A DNA stretch of 64,000 nucleotides from contig OZ038422.1 of assembly GCA_964036155.1 (NCBI GenBank), positions 48,197,201 through 48,261,200 on the forward strand, written 5' to 3'. A program made the position numbers and the translations under genes. Shown piece by piece: positions 1 to 14,000 of the stretch. Numbering within the stretch: the first letter of the stretch is position 1; each line of letters starts with the position of its first letter. The notes under the pieces were generated by a model. It was not told the origin of the DNA. It did not search any database and was given only the letters and a program-made list of their open reading frames with translations. The stretch comes from Diploscapter coronatus (taxonomy: Eukaryota > Nematoda > Chromadorea > Rhabditida > Rhabditidae).

Positions 1-1906
1 GAAGGATTGAACAAAGGATCAAAATGATGCGGGATTTCTCGCAAAATCTCATCAAAAGGATGCAAAAGGGATATTTGGATGCTCAAAGCAAAAAGTTCAA
101 TGACAACGAAACTTCGACTTGATTTGGCACTCTGGTGGTATCTTCATATGCAATTCTGTGGAGATGATCATGGATTTCAGATCATGCCTGGCTTGTGCAC
201 AATTTTGTAGTGAATAAAGGAAACGATTAATTGTGCATAGGTCAGACAGTCCGAAATCACATGGCATCTCACAGTGTGCATACACAGGCAAGGTCAGGGC
301 GTTCCCTTGAGGTTCGTTTGGAAATATCACCAGGATGTGTGTCCATAACGAGTTAAAATGGTTGTGGAACACATTTTGGTAATAAATTCAAGGAATCTCG
401 TGAGGAATCAAGTGCATTTCGGGTGCATGGTCTTTGGACGTTGAGGGTGCGGGTCTTTCTGGCATTTTGATGTTCAAAAGGTTGATTGTTCTGGGAACTT
501 TCTGGATTGACGAAACTTGGTTGCTCGAAAGATTGCACGTTTCTCGCCACTGTACGGGAGCCGTATGAAGATACGCACCAAATGAGCCGAGCCCCCGGAG
601 ATGTGTCTCCGGACGGCTTGACGAGGACCGGGACGGTCGAACATTCGACTCAATCACCAAACGGGACACCGACGCTTGGACAAGTTTTGCTGTGCTGAAT
701 ACCATATGGTTCACTTGGGTTCATTTCATTTTCGTTCAATTCATTTGATTTCATCCATGTTCCGGGTCCAGTGATCTCCATCCATGAAGAAGCGACCTAA
801 GTGAACTATACAGTAATTTTGTGGTTAATAAGTCTATTCAACAGACAATAAAGGATACAATGATGATTAGAATTTGTGACTTTATTTTGTTCGCCATTTC
901 CATTTACACATACAGAATTTAACAAAAAATGCAAAGAAAACAATATTTCATGCAGAACTTTGAAGATAGTATTGGAAAAGCTCAATTCGACGCACCGGGC
1001 CGGGGTACGAGAACGAGCTTCCTTACCTACATCATTGACTGGTACTTCGTGGATTTGACTATCTGTGAACTGTCAAAAGATAAGCTGACTGCGCTTTTCC
1101 TTCTTCGAAAATCCTTTTGAAAAGTGATTTGGGAAAACGCAGTCTAAATTTTTCATATAAAGTGCACGGAAACTAGCGAAGCGTATAGAAATAGAATTTC
1201 GAAGGATACAATCACAAAACTGATCGATTATTCGATGTTGAAAAATAACAAACGAAGAGAAAGATGTGAAATTTGTGGAAGATAATATTTTCAGGGTTAA
1301 GTGAAACGTGTAGAAGTGAATTCCATCGACTGTAGATTCATATCAGAAAATGTGCTACTTTCTGAAGCTTCTGATAGAAATCCCAGCTAATGGCAACTTC
1401 TCACACGTCACCAGACAAACTCCGCTTGAAGCAATTTTAAAATCTCATAAAGTTAAAAAATTCAGAGAAGATTTTTTCGTATATATCGACTAGCGACGAT
1501 TACACAATGTCATAAATGAAACAATTTAGAGGCAGAAATTTCGGGGCATCAAAAAATTTCTTATGACCGAGACTTCATCGTAAATAACCGGATATATAAT
1601 TTTGAGTAATAATAAAATTTGAAAGAAGGCGAAAAATTTTCAAAGACTCAAAGTCCAGGTCGTCATTGATCAAATTTGTCATAGCTTTGAGCAATATTCA
1701 TGCACTGACGTGAAACATATATTGTAACACATACAAAACATATAACATATAAGGATAGGTGCGAATAAATATGATGATATATGGTTCTCCATAGGATGAG
1801 TTGTGGAGAACGCGGTCCTATGATACAGAAAAGCAGGGGGTTGATTGGGGGACGGAATGTGTGTGGCGATATTTTGCAATTTGCACAATTTGCCTATGAT
1901 GATGGT
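1..1906. other. Region downstream of the unc-89 A-type stop; intron or 3'UTR
   Basis: No obscurin kinase exon or other recognisable protein is visible on either strand. It lies directly 3' of the unc-89 stop, so it holds the 3'UTR of the kinase-less form and probably the start of the long intron leading to the kinases, beyond the window. No AATAAA was found close to the stop on the minus strand; the nearest clear one is near 880. One possible minus-strand exon (579-694) has good splice sites but no recognised product and is described as a finding. Confidence 0.6.
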
Positions 1907-2001
1907 TTACTTCTCGTCCTCCTCCTCGATCTCGTAGATCTCCCGCACTTTTCTCGTATCGATACCAACCCGTCGCCGAGGTGTGTCCATGTCGATGTCG
2001 T
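1907..2001 (-). other. unc-89: unc-89 exon 61: last exon of the A-type form, with stop in the splice donor
   Basis: The exon encodes DDIDMDTPRRRVGIDTR through EEEDEK and then TAA. This matches the C. elegans segment just before the first kinase (RRRVTIESRRVRELYEI). The sequence GAGAA|GTAAAC is a good donor in phase 2, with GTAA supplying the TAA. Splicing gives the kinase form; not splicing gives the short form, as known for C. elegans UNC-89-A versus -B. Confidence 0.75.
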
Positions 2002-5000
2002 CTGAAGGTACTGATTAGCTTCATCAGGCAAAATAAATCATTTTGTTGATGCGCATTTCTTTGGCGTGTCTTTTCCTACAATGTTTAAGATCTCAAATCA
2101 TTCGAAATAGGGTGAGGGATGATAAGGGAAAAGTTTTTTTTCTACATCAAATATTTCATATAAGCTGAAGACCTGAAGAAGATTTGGCCTTTCAAGTTTT
2201 CTCTTTCCTGTATTTTGGTGCAATGCACTCAGAACAAAATTCTCATTTTCCTACCATCAACGTTGATCGTGGCAGACGTCGTAGCCTGACCGGCTTCATT
2301 GATGGCAACAACGGAATAGACCTGACAAAATTCAACTATTTCATAGATTTTAAAATAACTTAGATACCCCAGAATCTCGCCACATCGGGTCGTTGATGAT
2401 GAGCGAGCAGAGGTAAGGACCGTCCTGCACGAACTTCACGCGAGCCGATTCCACAATGGGCTTGAAGTCCTTCATCCATTTCAGCTCAGGGAATGGCTAA
2501 ATTAAATTTTTTTCTTACAATTAGCAAAGAATTATTTATTTACTTGTCCTTCAACCCTGACGTCCAATTTGACAGGTTGATTCGTCTTGAACGTCCTGTT
2601 CATGAGCGGCTGGATGAAGCTGGGTCGGGTGGCAATATCGATCATGATACTCTGTTGGGCTTCTCCATATTCATTCGTTGCGAGGCACATGTACGATCCG
2701 ACGTTCTCTTTATTGAATCCACTGATCGTCAGCGTCGTTTCTGTGCCTCCATAAGTGTAGACTTTGCACTTCGAGGTCGGACTCGTGGTGTCGATGTCCC
2801 AACCTCGGAACTTCCAGTGAATCTCTGGATCAGGATATCCTTGGACGTTGAGAATGATAGTGATCGTGTCGTTCTCAGCGCAGTACCGTTTCTCAACGAC
2901 TCCGGGAGCGAACCACGGAGCGCAAGCGTATTGCTCGGCATGTCGCAACTCAAGCTCCTTCTCGGCGTAAGGGTCCAGCAAGGGAATGATCTTCTTCGTT
3001 CGCTTGTCGAAGACAGGCTGTGGTGGAGCCATTAGCCTTGAAGGAGGCGACGCTGGGGACGGATCAGAAATTCCGTAGATGTTCTCGGCTCGAACTCGGA
3101 ATTGGTATGATTTGCCAAGCTCCAGATTGCGGACCTTGCAGACTGGTTCGGGAATGTTGTAGTCGAGCAGGGTCCACTCCTTCTCAGGGAGCTCTCGGAT
3201 TTCGATGACATAGGTGACTTGAGGATAGCGAGGTGGAGCTCGCTTTGTAGGGATCCATGACAGGGTGAGGTAATGACCGGTTACCTCCTTGATGAATGGT
3301 CCCTTGTCGGGCGGGGTTGGGAAGCTGGCGTAGTTGAGCTTCTTGAATCCGTATTCCTCAGTCAAATAGGGAGTCACGTCGATTTCTCCGGTGAACTTGA
3401 TGTTGTCGAGGAATGGCACAGTGACGTCCAGAATGGCGCTCGAAGTGGCCTTACCATGGCAGTTAGTTGCAACAGCAACGTATTCGCCCGCGTCATCAAG
3501 TGTGGTGTCCATGATGAGCAGAGCGTGCGATCCTCCTCCACAAGACTGGATCTTGATTCTGCCTCCAGGGGTGATCTTCTTTCCATTATGGAACCACTCA
3601 ACCTCTGGAGGTGGGTAGCCGACGACGAGGCAGTCGAATATCGTTGGCATGTGATTGAAGACATGCTTGTTCTTGAGTTGACGGACGAAGCCTGGAGGGA
3701 ATGGCATTCCTCCCCTGTCGTCCATGTCTCCTACTCCTCGTGGACGAATGATGTTCAGCGAGCCCTCAGTCTTCGCACTGCCCAACTTGTTGGTTGCTTC
3801 CAGCGAGTATTCACCCTCATCTTCAGGGCCTGCGTTGACGATGACGAGATGGTGGACGCCTCTTTCATCAGTGAAGATGGTTCGTTTGCCTTCGGCTCCG
3901 TCCGATTGAATTGGCTCGCCATCCTTGAACCACTGCACGGTTGGCGTTGGATTTCCTGTGGCGCAGACGATCATCTCGACAACATTGCCCTGCAAATTTC
4001 ATCATCATCAGCATCAGCTTCCTCTTCAAAGACTCCGTTGCGCACTTTAATCTGACTTGTCAACAAAAAGCCTAAGAGTCATTTGTTCCGCCCTTTCCCC
4101 CAATACCACACCCAAACACTGCGTGATTCAGCAGCTCAATTGCTCTAACCTATATCGATTTCATCAACAAGTTGACCCTGATTATGTAGGAGTATTGCGT
4201 ACTTTCTGCCTGAGCTGTTCCAACCTCTGACTTTTTCTCGCGTCTTTCCCGCCCTCTCTCTGCGCGTTTCGTCATCAGCAGATTGTGCCAGGTGCTGGCT
4301 GCTTTACTCAGTCATTTTCTCACTTTCTCGCCGCCTTTTCCTTATATGTCAACCAGTCTATGCGCTTCATTGCTCTTTCCGCTGTCTCGTTTCGCCGAAT
4401 TATCGAGGTCCGTGAGAACTGCGAAGAAAATTAATCTAACTTGGACTTACGCATTAGTCATTTCGCCTATTTATAGGCGTGTCTAGCTTAAAATATTCCT
4501 ATGATGCTGTTTTTCCTTTTAAACTTTTCAAGAGATGTTGCACGCATAAGTTTGTGCAAATTCATTGTCTCCTATAAGTCGATCGAGGGTTAATCCTTTA
4601 AAGCAACATTTCTCTACACGTGATCTGAGTGATGAGAAATTCCAACAGCGTATGAGAGAAGCGCAGGCTAAAAATCAACCAACTTTTGCAAATTTTGAGA
4701 AGAGAGTCTTGGTCTCACGCACACACGCGCGGCTATCAGTAAAAGTGCTAAAGTTCAATGTGATAGTAGTTAGCGGCGTAGTTGGACTGAATAATCGCTT
4801 TATCAGTTTGCTCTCGATTCCCTCAATAATTTGTGACCCCAGAAATTTTTGCTTATGAAGTAGAGAAATTGTACCTGGTGAACGGACATATTGTAGAGAC
4901 CACGTCTGATTCGAGGCTTGCTCTCCTCCGGTTCACCTCCGGTGCCATCATCCGTGATTTTCGGGGCCGATCGGTCGCCTAAAAATTGTACTTTCAGATT

Positions 5001-8000
5001 TCACACAAGATCTAAATGAATGGTTTTCGGCGAAAACTTTGACAAAATCGGACGAAATTTACTGCTTTTGGTACTCAATTATGCTCTATGATATTTACAA
5101 TTGCTCAACTATCCTATTTCAATTCCTATTTATGCTTCTAGTTATGGTCATTGCTAGTTCCACGGTAGATTCGCTCAAGTGTCCCAAGGGTTGGCATCAC
5201 GATATTTCTGGTCGAACCTGCTATTATGTTTCAAAGCGGCCGAGAGATTTGCTATCCGCTAGGCAATATTGCCATTCGAAAGGCAACTCTACACACTTGC
5301 TACGAGTAGAATGTGGCGGAGAGAACGACTTCATCACAGGTATCAAATTGTTTTAATACTTCCTCTGAGAGAGAAAATTAGCCCTAATGACTCCCAATCG
5401 CAACGCATGGGTTGATGCGAGGGCCCGATTCGACATCGTGGATGGAGCTGCGGGCCTATTTGGCCCAGGATTTGTATTTCGATGGCCAAATGGTAAAACT
5501 TCCAAAATTAGGAGTAAAAATATGAAAATTTGAATTTTAGGCCAAATCGTTCGTTTCACAAATTGGGCTGATGGCAACGGCATTGAGCTCATTGGGCGAA
5601 AAACGAAATGCGTCCAGTTGACTTGGCTTGGAGAGTGGAAAAATGCGGATTGTGATGATTCAGCCACAGTAATTTAATTTCAAATTTTTAAACAATATTT
5701 CCTTAAATTAGGTTATATGCGAACGAAGATTGCACAGGCCCTACGAGAAGTTCTGTCCGAAGCATTGGACTTACAATAAAGCGAACAAGGCCTGCTATCG
5801 AGCGATCACCAAGACCAATATGACCATCTTGGACGCTGATAATCGATGCTTTGATTTGGGTAAACAAATTTCAGCAATTTATATTTCCTAAACGCTAATC
5901 ATCTCAGGCTCTGAGTATCGTCAAGACGCTATGCTGACAAGCATAGAGAACGAATCTGAGAATAAATTCGTCTATAATTTGGCGAAAGAAAAAAATCCGA
6001 ACTTTGACTTCATATTTTTGGGTGGATATGGCCGGTCGAATAATGGAAACAAGTGGAATTGGATGGACGGTGCGAGCCTTCAAAATTAAAGAGTGTGACA
6101 CAAGCCTTAGCACTATGATGCTCTCGTAATCTAACGCTGTGCCAATATCTGAGAACATTTTTGACGCCATTTTCGTATTCGCCATATCTTAATATTCGCA
6201 TATTTGGCGAGAATTATCGTTTATCCCCAGCGAAGAAGTGGCATAGGAAATTGAATGCTCCAAAAGTTGCAAAAACCATAAGCCTTATTAATGCACAATT
6301 TGTCGTCCGAGTTAATCTCGGCACAAACAATTTTTGCTGCATCCCCCTTACTTTTAAAATATGTATGCTTCCAGGTAGCCCTTACAACTACCAAAATTGG
6401 GATCGCGGTATGCCCTTTGGAAAACGAGCCCTGGCAGTTCTGATGATGAATCGCCGAGGAAAATGGATAAATCACTATGCGGACAAAGTTCTGTCTCAAT
6501 ATAACTCTGTAGCCATTTGCAAGTTCAAATCCTAGATCCTAGAGCCCTAGGATCCATTTTTAATCCTATCACTTTAAACATTTGATCTCATTGTTATGTT
6601 TTCATGTTATTCAATAAAGATATGAAACTCGTACCTTCGACCACAAGTTCTGCCTTCGTGGAAGCCGTTCCGTGCTCATTTGTAGCAACGCAGCGGAAGT
6701 AGCCCTCAGAAACGAAGGTGACGTCGCTGACGTGCAATTTCTGGGTTCCATCCTCAAGCGATTCCATCTTGTATTGATCGCCGGGGATCAATTCGATACC
6801 ATCCTGAAGGTTTTAATATTGACTTGTTGAGTACTTCGCAGTCTGTAGACCCAGTGTAAGTTAAAGGATATGTAATAAGGTGCGTTTCATAATTATGTAC
6901 GCACCTACTGATTTTATACTAATTCAGTGCATAGGTAATCGATACTGGGGATTTAATTAATCCCACGTAATTCAGCACTATCGATTCACCAACTCCCTAA
7001 GTTATCGTCCGATTCGTTTTGAAATAAAATTTTCGAATATTTTCCTAGGTTTCTCTAACTATCGAAAGCGACCAGAATTATTATTCGAAATCCGAAGTGA
7101 TTCAATTTTTAAAGACCAAATTACCTTCATCCATTTGATATTTGGGAATGGAGTACCAAATGGAAGGCATTCGAAGGTCACTGTCTCTCCAGGCTTGGCC
7201 TTGCGGATCGTCAGAGGAATCGTGAATCCAGGGGCCTTTCCAGCTTGAATTTGCGATGCCAGGTCTTTCGGCTGTCCTTTGCCCTTATCGTCTCTGATAA
7301 CGGTCACGTCGCAAGTCGTCCTGGCAGAGCCATTTGGATTCTCAGCAATGCAGCGGTATCCTCCCTGATCACTTCGAGCAGCGGATGAGACGACCAGTTC
7401 ACAGACTCCATCTGGGTATTCGTTCAGCTGCAGCCGACCATACGGGAATACGCGTTCTCCATCCTTGAACCATTTGATCGATGGCTTCGGTTCGCCAGAG
7501 AACTTGCATCGCAGTTTGAATTCGTTCTTTTCAGGAACTTTGACATTCTCAAGGGGCTCGAGCAATTTCGGCGCTTTGTTAGCATCGAAGATGTCGCGGT
7601 CGGCCGAAGATCTGCCAGTGTCCTTCGGAGCTCGCTTGACTGTCGCGGTGCATTTGTCTTGGACGCTTCCATGAGCGTTTCTCGCAGTTACTCGGTAGAT
7701 ACCATCGTCGTCCATGGTGCTCACTGGGATGATCAGACGAGCTGTGCCATCGGGGTCGAGAGTGATCTGGATACGATCTGATGGAGTAACCATAGCGCCG
7801 TCCTTGATCCAGGTAACCTCGGGCAATGGGTTTGCATCGATTTTGCACTCCAGTTTGAGAGGCTGTCCTTCGGTGACACGCACGTCTCCCAGCTTGATTG
7901 CCATCTTCGGAGCATACCCCTTGTCCTGGGGCTTTCCAGATAGGAGGCCGTCATCGAGTCGGATGAACGACTTCGTATTGCAGGAGCCGTGTTCATTCGT

Positions 8001-11000
8001 AGCAGTAGCTCTGATAGTTCCTTCGTCCTGGAGAGTTGCGTTCCTGATTCGCAAATGATAAGTTCCCTTTGCTTCGTCGATGTCCCATTCGTATCTTGGG
8101 TCCTCCCAAATTGGTCCACCATCCTTGGAGAATTTCAGAGTCGGCATTGGGTTTCCGGTAACTTTGCATTCAAGATCGACCATTCCTCCCAAAACCACCG
8201 ATGTATCCGATAGAGGAATGATAAAGCGAGGGGGCTCTCCTTCTTCGATCTTCGGCTTCTCTCCTCCGCCGATAGCCATCTGGACGTGAGCAGTGCACTG
8301 GGTCTTTGCCTTTCCGTGAGCATTTTCTGCTTCGCATCGGTAGATTCCTTCATCCGACATAGTGCACTCCTTCACAGTCAGACTGCACGTTCCGTCAGGC
8401 AAGATCTCAATGACGGTTCGTGGAGTATTTTTGACGAGCTGTCCATTGCGATAGAATTTGACTTCAGGGAACGGATCTCCTTGGACGGCGCACTTCAGCG
8501 TGAAAGTGTCTCCTCTATCAGCCCAAACGTCGACCAGTCCCTTCGTGAAGAATGGCTCTTCGCCCTCTTTGACGATCTCCTGCTTGGGGACTTTGACATT
8601 AACCATACAGGCCGTATTCGTTGATCCATGAACATTCGAAGCGACACACCTGTAGGCGCCCTCGTCGTTGGCTTTTGCTTCAGGAATCGACAATGTGCAG
8701 AGACCGTCTTCGCCGACTTCAATCACAATTCTTCCATCATTTCGCAGAGGAAGTCCATCTTTGTAGAAGGTGACAGAAGCCTTTGGAATAGCATCAACGC
8801 GGCAAGACAGGTGAATTGGCTGTCCAGAGTTGACGTTTCTGTCTTCCAGTCCAGGGTTGAATTTGGGAGCGTATTCGTTGATTTCTTCCTCTGGAACCTC
8901 GTCCTTGACTTCGACGGTGTATGTGGCAAGGGTATCGGCAGTACCGAGAGGATTTGTGGCGACGCATTTGTAGACGCCGCAGTCCTGCTCAGTGAATTGA
9001 GGGATTCGAATTCTGCAAGCGCCGTCGACAGAGTTTCTAATTTCCAATTTGCTCGAAGGCTGGATCTTGACTCCGTCCTTGAACCATTCGATCTCGGCAG
9101 TCGGGCGAGCATCGACGTGGCACTCGATGAACATCGGGTCGTTGACTGGGATCTTGCGATCCCACAAAGGTACGTTGAATCGCGGTGGGTATTTCTCGTC
9201 GCCGATCTGTCTGTCAGGTCGCTGGATAGCCTTATCAAACTCACAGCTGCAGTCGTCAGAGCCATGCTCGTTCTTGGCAACACATTTCAGAGTTCCGAAG
9301 TCCTCTTCGCGCACATCCTTGATGGTCAGACACCAATTTCCATCCCGCATATCCTCGACAGTGATTCTGTCGTCGAATGCAACTGGCTTTCCGTTCAGTG
9401 TCCATTCCAGAACGGCTGCTGGTTTTGCACGAATCTTCACGTTGAATTCGGCCTTTTCTCCAAGCATCGCGCTGGTCGCCTTGAGCGGGATAATGAACTT
9501 CGGCTTCGAAGGTGGCTCTTCCTTGTCCTTCACGGTCACTTGGCAAGCACTGGTGGCAGTACCAGCCTCGTTCTTCGCTGTGATTCTGTACTGACCGAAA
9601 TCGCTCTTCTTCGCGTCCTTAATTCGCAAGGTGGCAGTTCCATCAGCTCCCATGCGGATCGTGATTCTGTCGTCCTTCTTCAACTCGACTCCATCCTTCT
9701 CCCATGTGCATTCTGGCATTGGGTCGCCTCCGACGACGCATTTCAGGGTGAGGATCTCGCCTTCTTCGACTTCTTGGTCCTCCAGAGGAGAAACGAAATT
9801 GGCGCCAACTCCTTGGAATTTCGGCTTAGCCGCCTTGACGTGGACGACTGATCCAGACGAAACCTCTCCCTTGTCATTTGCCAATTCGACGCGGTATGCG
9901 CCGCTGTCGTCTTTCCAAGCAGATGGGACGACGAGAGAATATTCGCCGGCTTCGGGATTGGCTTCATGTCTCATGCCTTCGCAAGGCTGCAGCTCGACTC
10001 CGTTGCGGAACCACTTGACTGATTTTGGCTTTCCTTCAACCTTAACCGTCAGAGTGAATGGTTGATTCTCGTCGACGTCGACGTCCTTGAGTCCTTGGAG
10101 CAATTTGAGGATGTCGGGTTTCTTCACGGTCAACGCGCACGAAGAATCGCATTCTCCAGCGGCATTTCCGAGAACCACCTTGTATGTAGCAGTGTCGTCG
10201 AGTTCTGCCTTGTTGATTTGCAACTCGTACTTCTTGGGCGACAATTTCTTCGGCTCGAAATGGCTGCTTGGCTTGATCTCTTGTCCATTCTTGTACCACT
10301 TGACAGTTCGCACTGGAGCTGAGACCTCAACTTTGAGGACGTCATCGTCTCCGACAGACATTTCGAGATCTTCCAGTCCCTTCACGATCTCTGGCTTCTC
10401 ATCGACCTCGCCCTTGGCATCGGATGTTGCTTTTCCAGAGTCATTCGCTGCTTCGAATTTGTATTCGCCCTCATCCGGGAGGTCTGCCTTCGGAATCGTG
10501 AGGCGATATGTTTGGTCGTCGATTTTCTCCATGATGATATTAGCCCCCGCTTCAAGTGGCTTTCCATCCTTCAACCAGCGGATCGTTGTCGGTTCACCCT
10601 CGATCTTGACTTCGAACACGAGTGAAGCGCCTTTCGCTGCGACTTGGTCTTCGAGTCCTTTGACGATCTTCGGGACTCCGGCCTTTGCCTTTTTGACGGT
10701 AAGATTCGCACTCGACTCTGCATCTCCAGCCGAATTCGACAAAACGACCTTGATCTGACCGGCGTCGCTGAGTTGAGCGTTCTTGATGACTAGCGAATAC
10801 TTGGTGTCGTCTCCGGAAATGACGAAGTGGCCATCGGGCTTGATCTCCTGTCCATTCTTGTACCACTTGACGGTTCTTGGCTTTGCATTGGTTTCCACGG
10901 AGAACTCTGCGTTTTCGCCTTCGGTGATTTCTTGGTCCTTCAGCGGCTTCAAGAAAGTCAACTTCGGCTCGACCGTCAGTTTTCCACTAGACTCTGCCGA

Positions 11001-14000
11001 TCCTGCATCGTTTTCGATGACACACTTGTAGTCGCCAGTGTTGTCCAAAGCAGCAGATGGAATTTCGAGGACATAGTTGTTATCATCGATCTGAAAAAAT
11101 TTTAATTTTCAGCATTATGCTTAGAGAGAGCAAGCATTTTCTTCTCTATTTTACCTTAGTGATCTTGATCTGTCCGGCAGCATCAGCGGGCAGCAAATTA
11201 CCATTGTGGTAGAATTTGACGCTCTTTGGAGAGCCAGTAGTCTGGATTGGCATCTTGACAGAGCTTCCAATGGGTACAACCTATAAGAATGACAAAATTT
11301 TCCAAGCTATATATTCGGGGCGCATATCAAGTATTTTCGGCACACTTGTCGTGCTCACTGGCTCCTTATTTCCCATTCAAATCGAAAACAGAGTTCGATT
11401 TGGATGAAAATAAGGAACCGAAAACACTTAATACACCCGGTATAAGATTTAGGAAAATCTCACCTGATCTTCAAGTCCCTTGGCGAATCCAGGCTTCTGA
11501 GCCGCTTCTGCTGGCTTCTCTGGCAATTTGACAGTCAGTTTGCAGGACGAATCGCATGGCTCGTCGTTTGGACCCGTGAGGACCACCTGAAATAACTTTT
11601 CGATTTTTTGAAGAATACTTTTAAATATATATATTTTTTTAATTTTTAAGTGTTGAGAAAATTGTTATATTGTGACGCATGCCTTGTAGTCAGCGGTGTC
11701 ATCCTCATTCGAGTCAGGAATTTCAAGGCGGTACGTGTTATCGTCGACTTTAACCGGCTTGGCCTTGTCGTCTGGTCCAAGTTCTTTTCCGTTTTTGTAC
11801 CATTTGATGGCCTTTGGTGGCTGATTCGTTTTCACTTCCAGCTTGGCAGTCTCTCCCTTCGGCACAGTAGTGTCCTCCAGACCTTTGACCAACTCGAGTC
11901 CAGGAAGCTTGACGGTCAGAGCTGCAGACGAGTCTGCATCGCCATCGTCGTTCGACACGACCACCTAAATGTGCTGATTAGTCACTTTGTGAATGCGGGA
12001 AAATTTTATTTTATAGAGAGAAAGGACTACATTGTGCTACATTCAAGAGTTGTGATATTTGACAAAACAGATAAAGCGACATGCCGTGTAATCGGTTGCA
12101 TCATCAGGTTGACAATTGGGAATTTCAAGCTGGTAATTGCCATCACCAAGGTCTTTTGATTTTGCGTTAGGAATTTCACGCCCGTTTTTCAGCCACTTCA
12201 CACTCTTGACCGGTCCCTTGACTTTGACAGTAAATGTTGCTGTTTCTCCTTGCTTGACGGTTGTCGGTACAAGGCCTTGGACGATTTCTGGCTTTCCGCC
12301 ACTGGGCTTGCTTGGCTCTTCTTTTTGTTTGCTGAGCTCTTCTTTGGCTTCTTTCGGCTCGCTTGGAAGACGGACTGTGAGAGCCGCAAATGAATCTGCT
12401 GTTCCGTCATCATTAGAAACTTCCACCTAAATGTTAGTTCATAAAAATATACCGAAAAGGCAAACTTTTTTGGTGCAAGAATTGTGCGAAATTCACGCAA
12501 AAGCAATATTCGACATATAAAAAATTGAAACACATGCCGTGTAATCAGTAGCATCGTCAGGTTGGCAATTGGGAATTTCAAGCTGGTAAGTTCCATCGCC
12601 AAGATCCTTTGTTTTCGGACTTGGGATTTCTCTGCCATTTTTCAGCCACTTCACACTCTTGACAGGGCCTTTGACTTTAACAGTAAATGTTGCTGTTTCT
12701 CCTTGCTTGACGGTAGTTGGAACTAAGCCTTGAACGATTTCTGGTTTTCCGCCGCTTGGCTTCTTTTCTTCTACTTTGGATTCTTCTTTTGGCTCGCTCG
12801 GAAGGCGAACTGTGAGGGCTGCAAATGAATCTGCAGTACCGTCGTCGTTAGAAACTTCCACCTAAATGTTAGTTCATAAAAATATACCGAAAAGGCAAAC
12901 TTTTTTGGTGCAAGAATTGTGCGAAATTCACGCAAAAGCAATATTCGACATATAAAAAATTGAAACACATGCCGTATAATCAGTAGCATCATCAGGTTGG
13001 CAATTGGGAATTTCAAGCTGGTAAGTGCCATCACCAAGATCTTTGGTCTTTGCGTTAGGAATTTCACGACCGTTTTTCAACCACTTCACGCCTTTGACCG
13101 GACCCTTGACTTTGACAGTGAAGGTCGCGGTTTCTCCTTGCTTGACGGTAGTTGGGACTAGGCCTTGAACGATTTCTGGCTTTCCGCCACTCGGTTTCTT
13201 TTCTTCTTCTTTGGATTCTTTCGGTTCACTTGGAAGACGAACTGTGAGAGCAGCAAATGAATCGGCGGTGCCGTCATCATTAGAAACTTCCACCTAAAGT
13301 GTTAGTTTGTGACAATTTTTAGCAAATTCTGTGCTCAAATTCACACAAGAAAAGTGACATTTTTGATCAATAGAAATTTATATATAAAAAAAAAACATGC
13401 CTTATAATCAGCAGCATCATCTTGCTGACAATCAGGGATTTCAAGCTGGTAAGTGCCATCACCAAGATCTTTGGTCTTTGCGTTAGGAATTTCACGACCG
13501 TTTTTCAACCACTTCACGCCTTTGACCGGACCCTTGACTTTGACAGTGAAGGTCGCGGTTTCTCCTTGCTTGACGGTAGTTGGGACGAGCCCTTGTACAA
13601 TCTCTGGCTTTCCTGCGCTTGGTTTCTTTTCTTCCACTTTCTGCTCTTTGGGTTCACTTGGAAGACGTACAGTCAAAGCTGCTGATGAGTCAGAAGTGCC
13701 ATCGTCGTTCGATACTTCGACCTATATGTTAAAAATGCAAAGGAGTCTTTGGACATGGATAATTTCATTCAAGTGGGAGTGGTGGTGTGCATTTCAATCA
13801 ATTCAATCATTCACAACATTGAAGAGTTTTCAGTTTTAGGACAATTGCTTGCATATCACAAATTTGGACATTGAAATTTGAAAAATTAGCCCTATAAAAT
13901 ACCCACCTTGTAATCCGCAGCATCGTCCAGCTGGCAGTTCGGAATTTCCAACTGGTACGTTCCATCGCCGAGGTCCTTGGTCTTAGCGTTGGGAATCTCG

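Noticed and set aside
1..1906. First obscurin kinase expected next in the gene
   Set aside because: I looked for VAIK-, HLD- and DFG-like motifs on the minus strand and found none, so the kinases must lie beyond the window.
8628..9851. 407-codon plus-strand open frame
   Set aside because: It is exactly antisense to the conserved Ig-coding exon 55 of unc-89. The codon bias of the real strand leaves the complement open, and no domain is seen.
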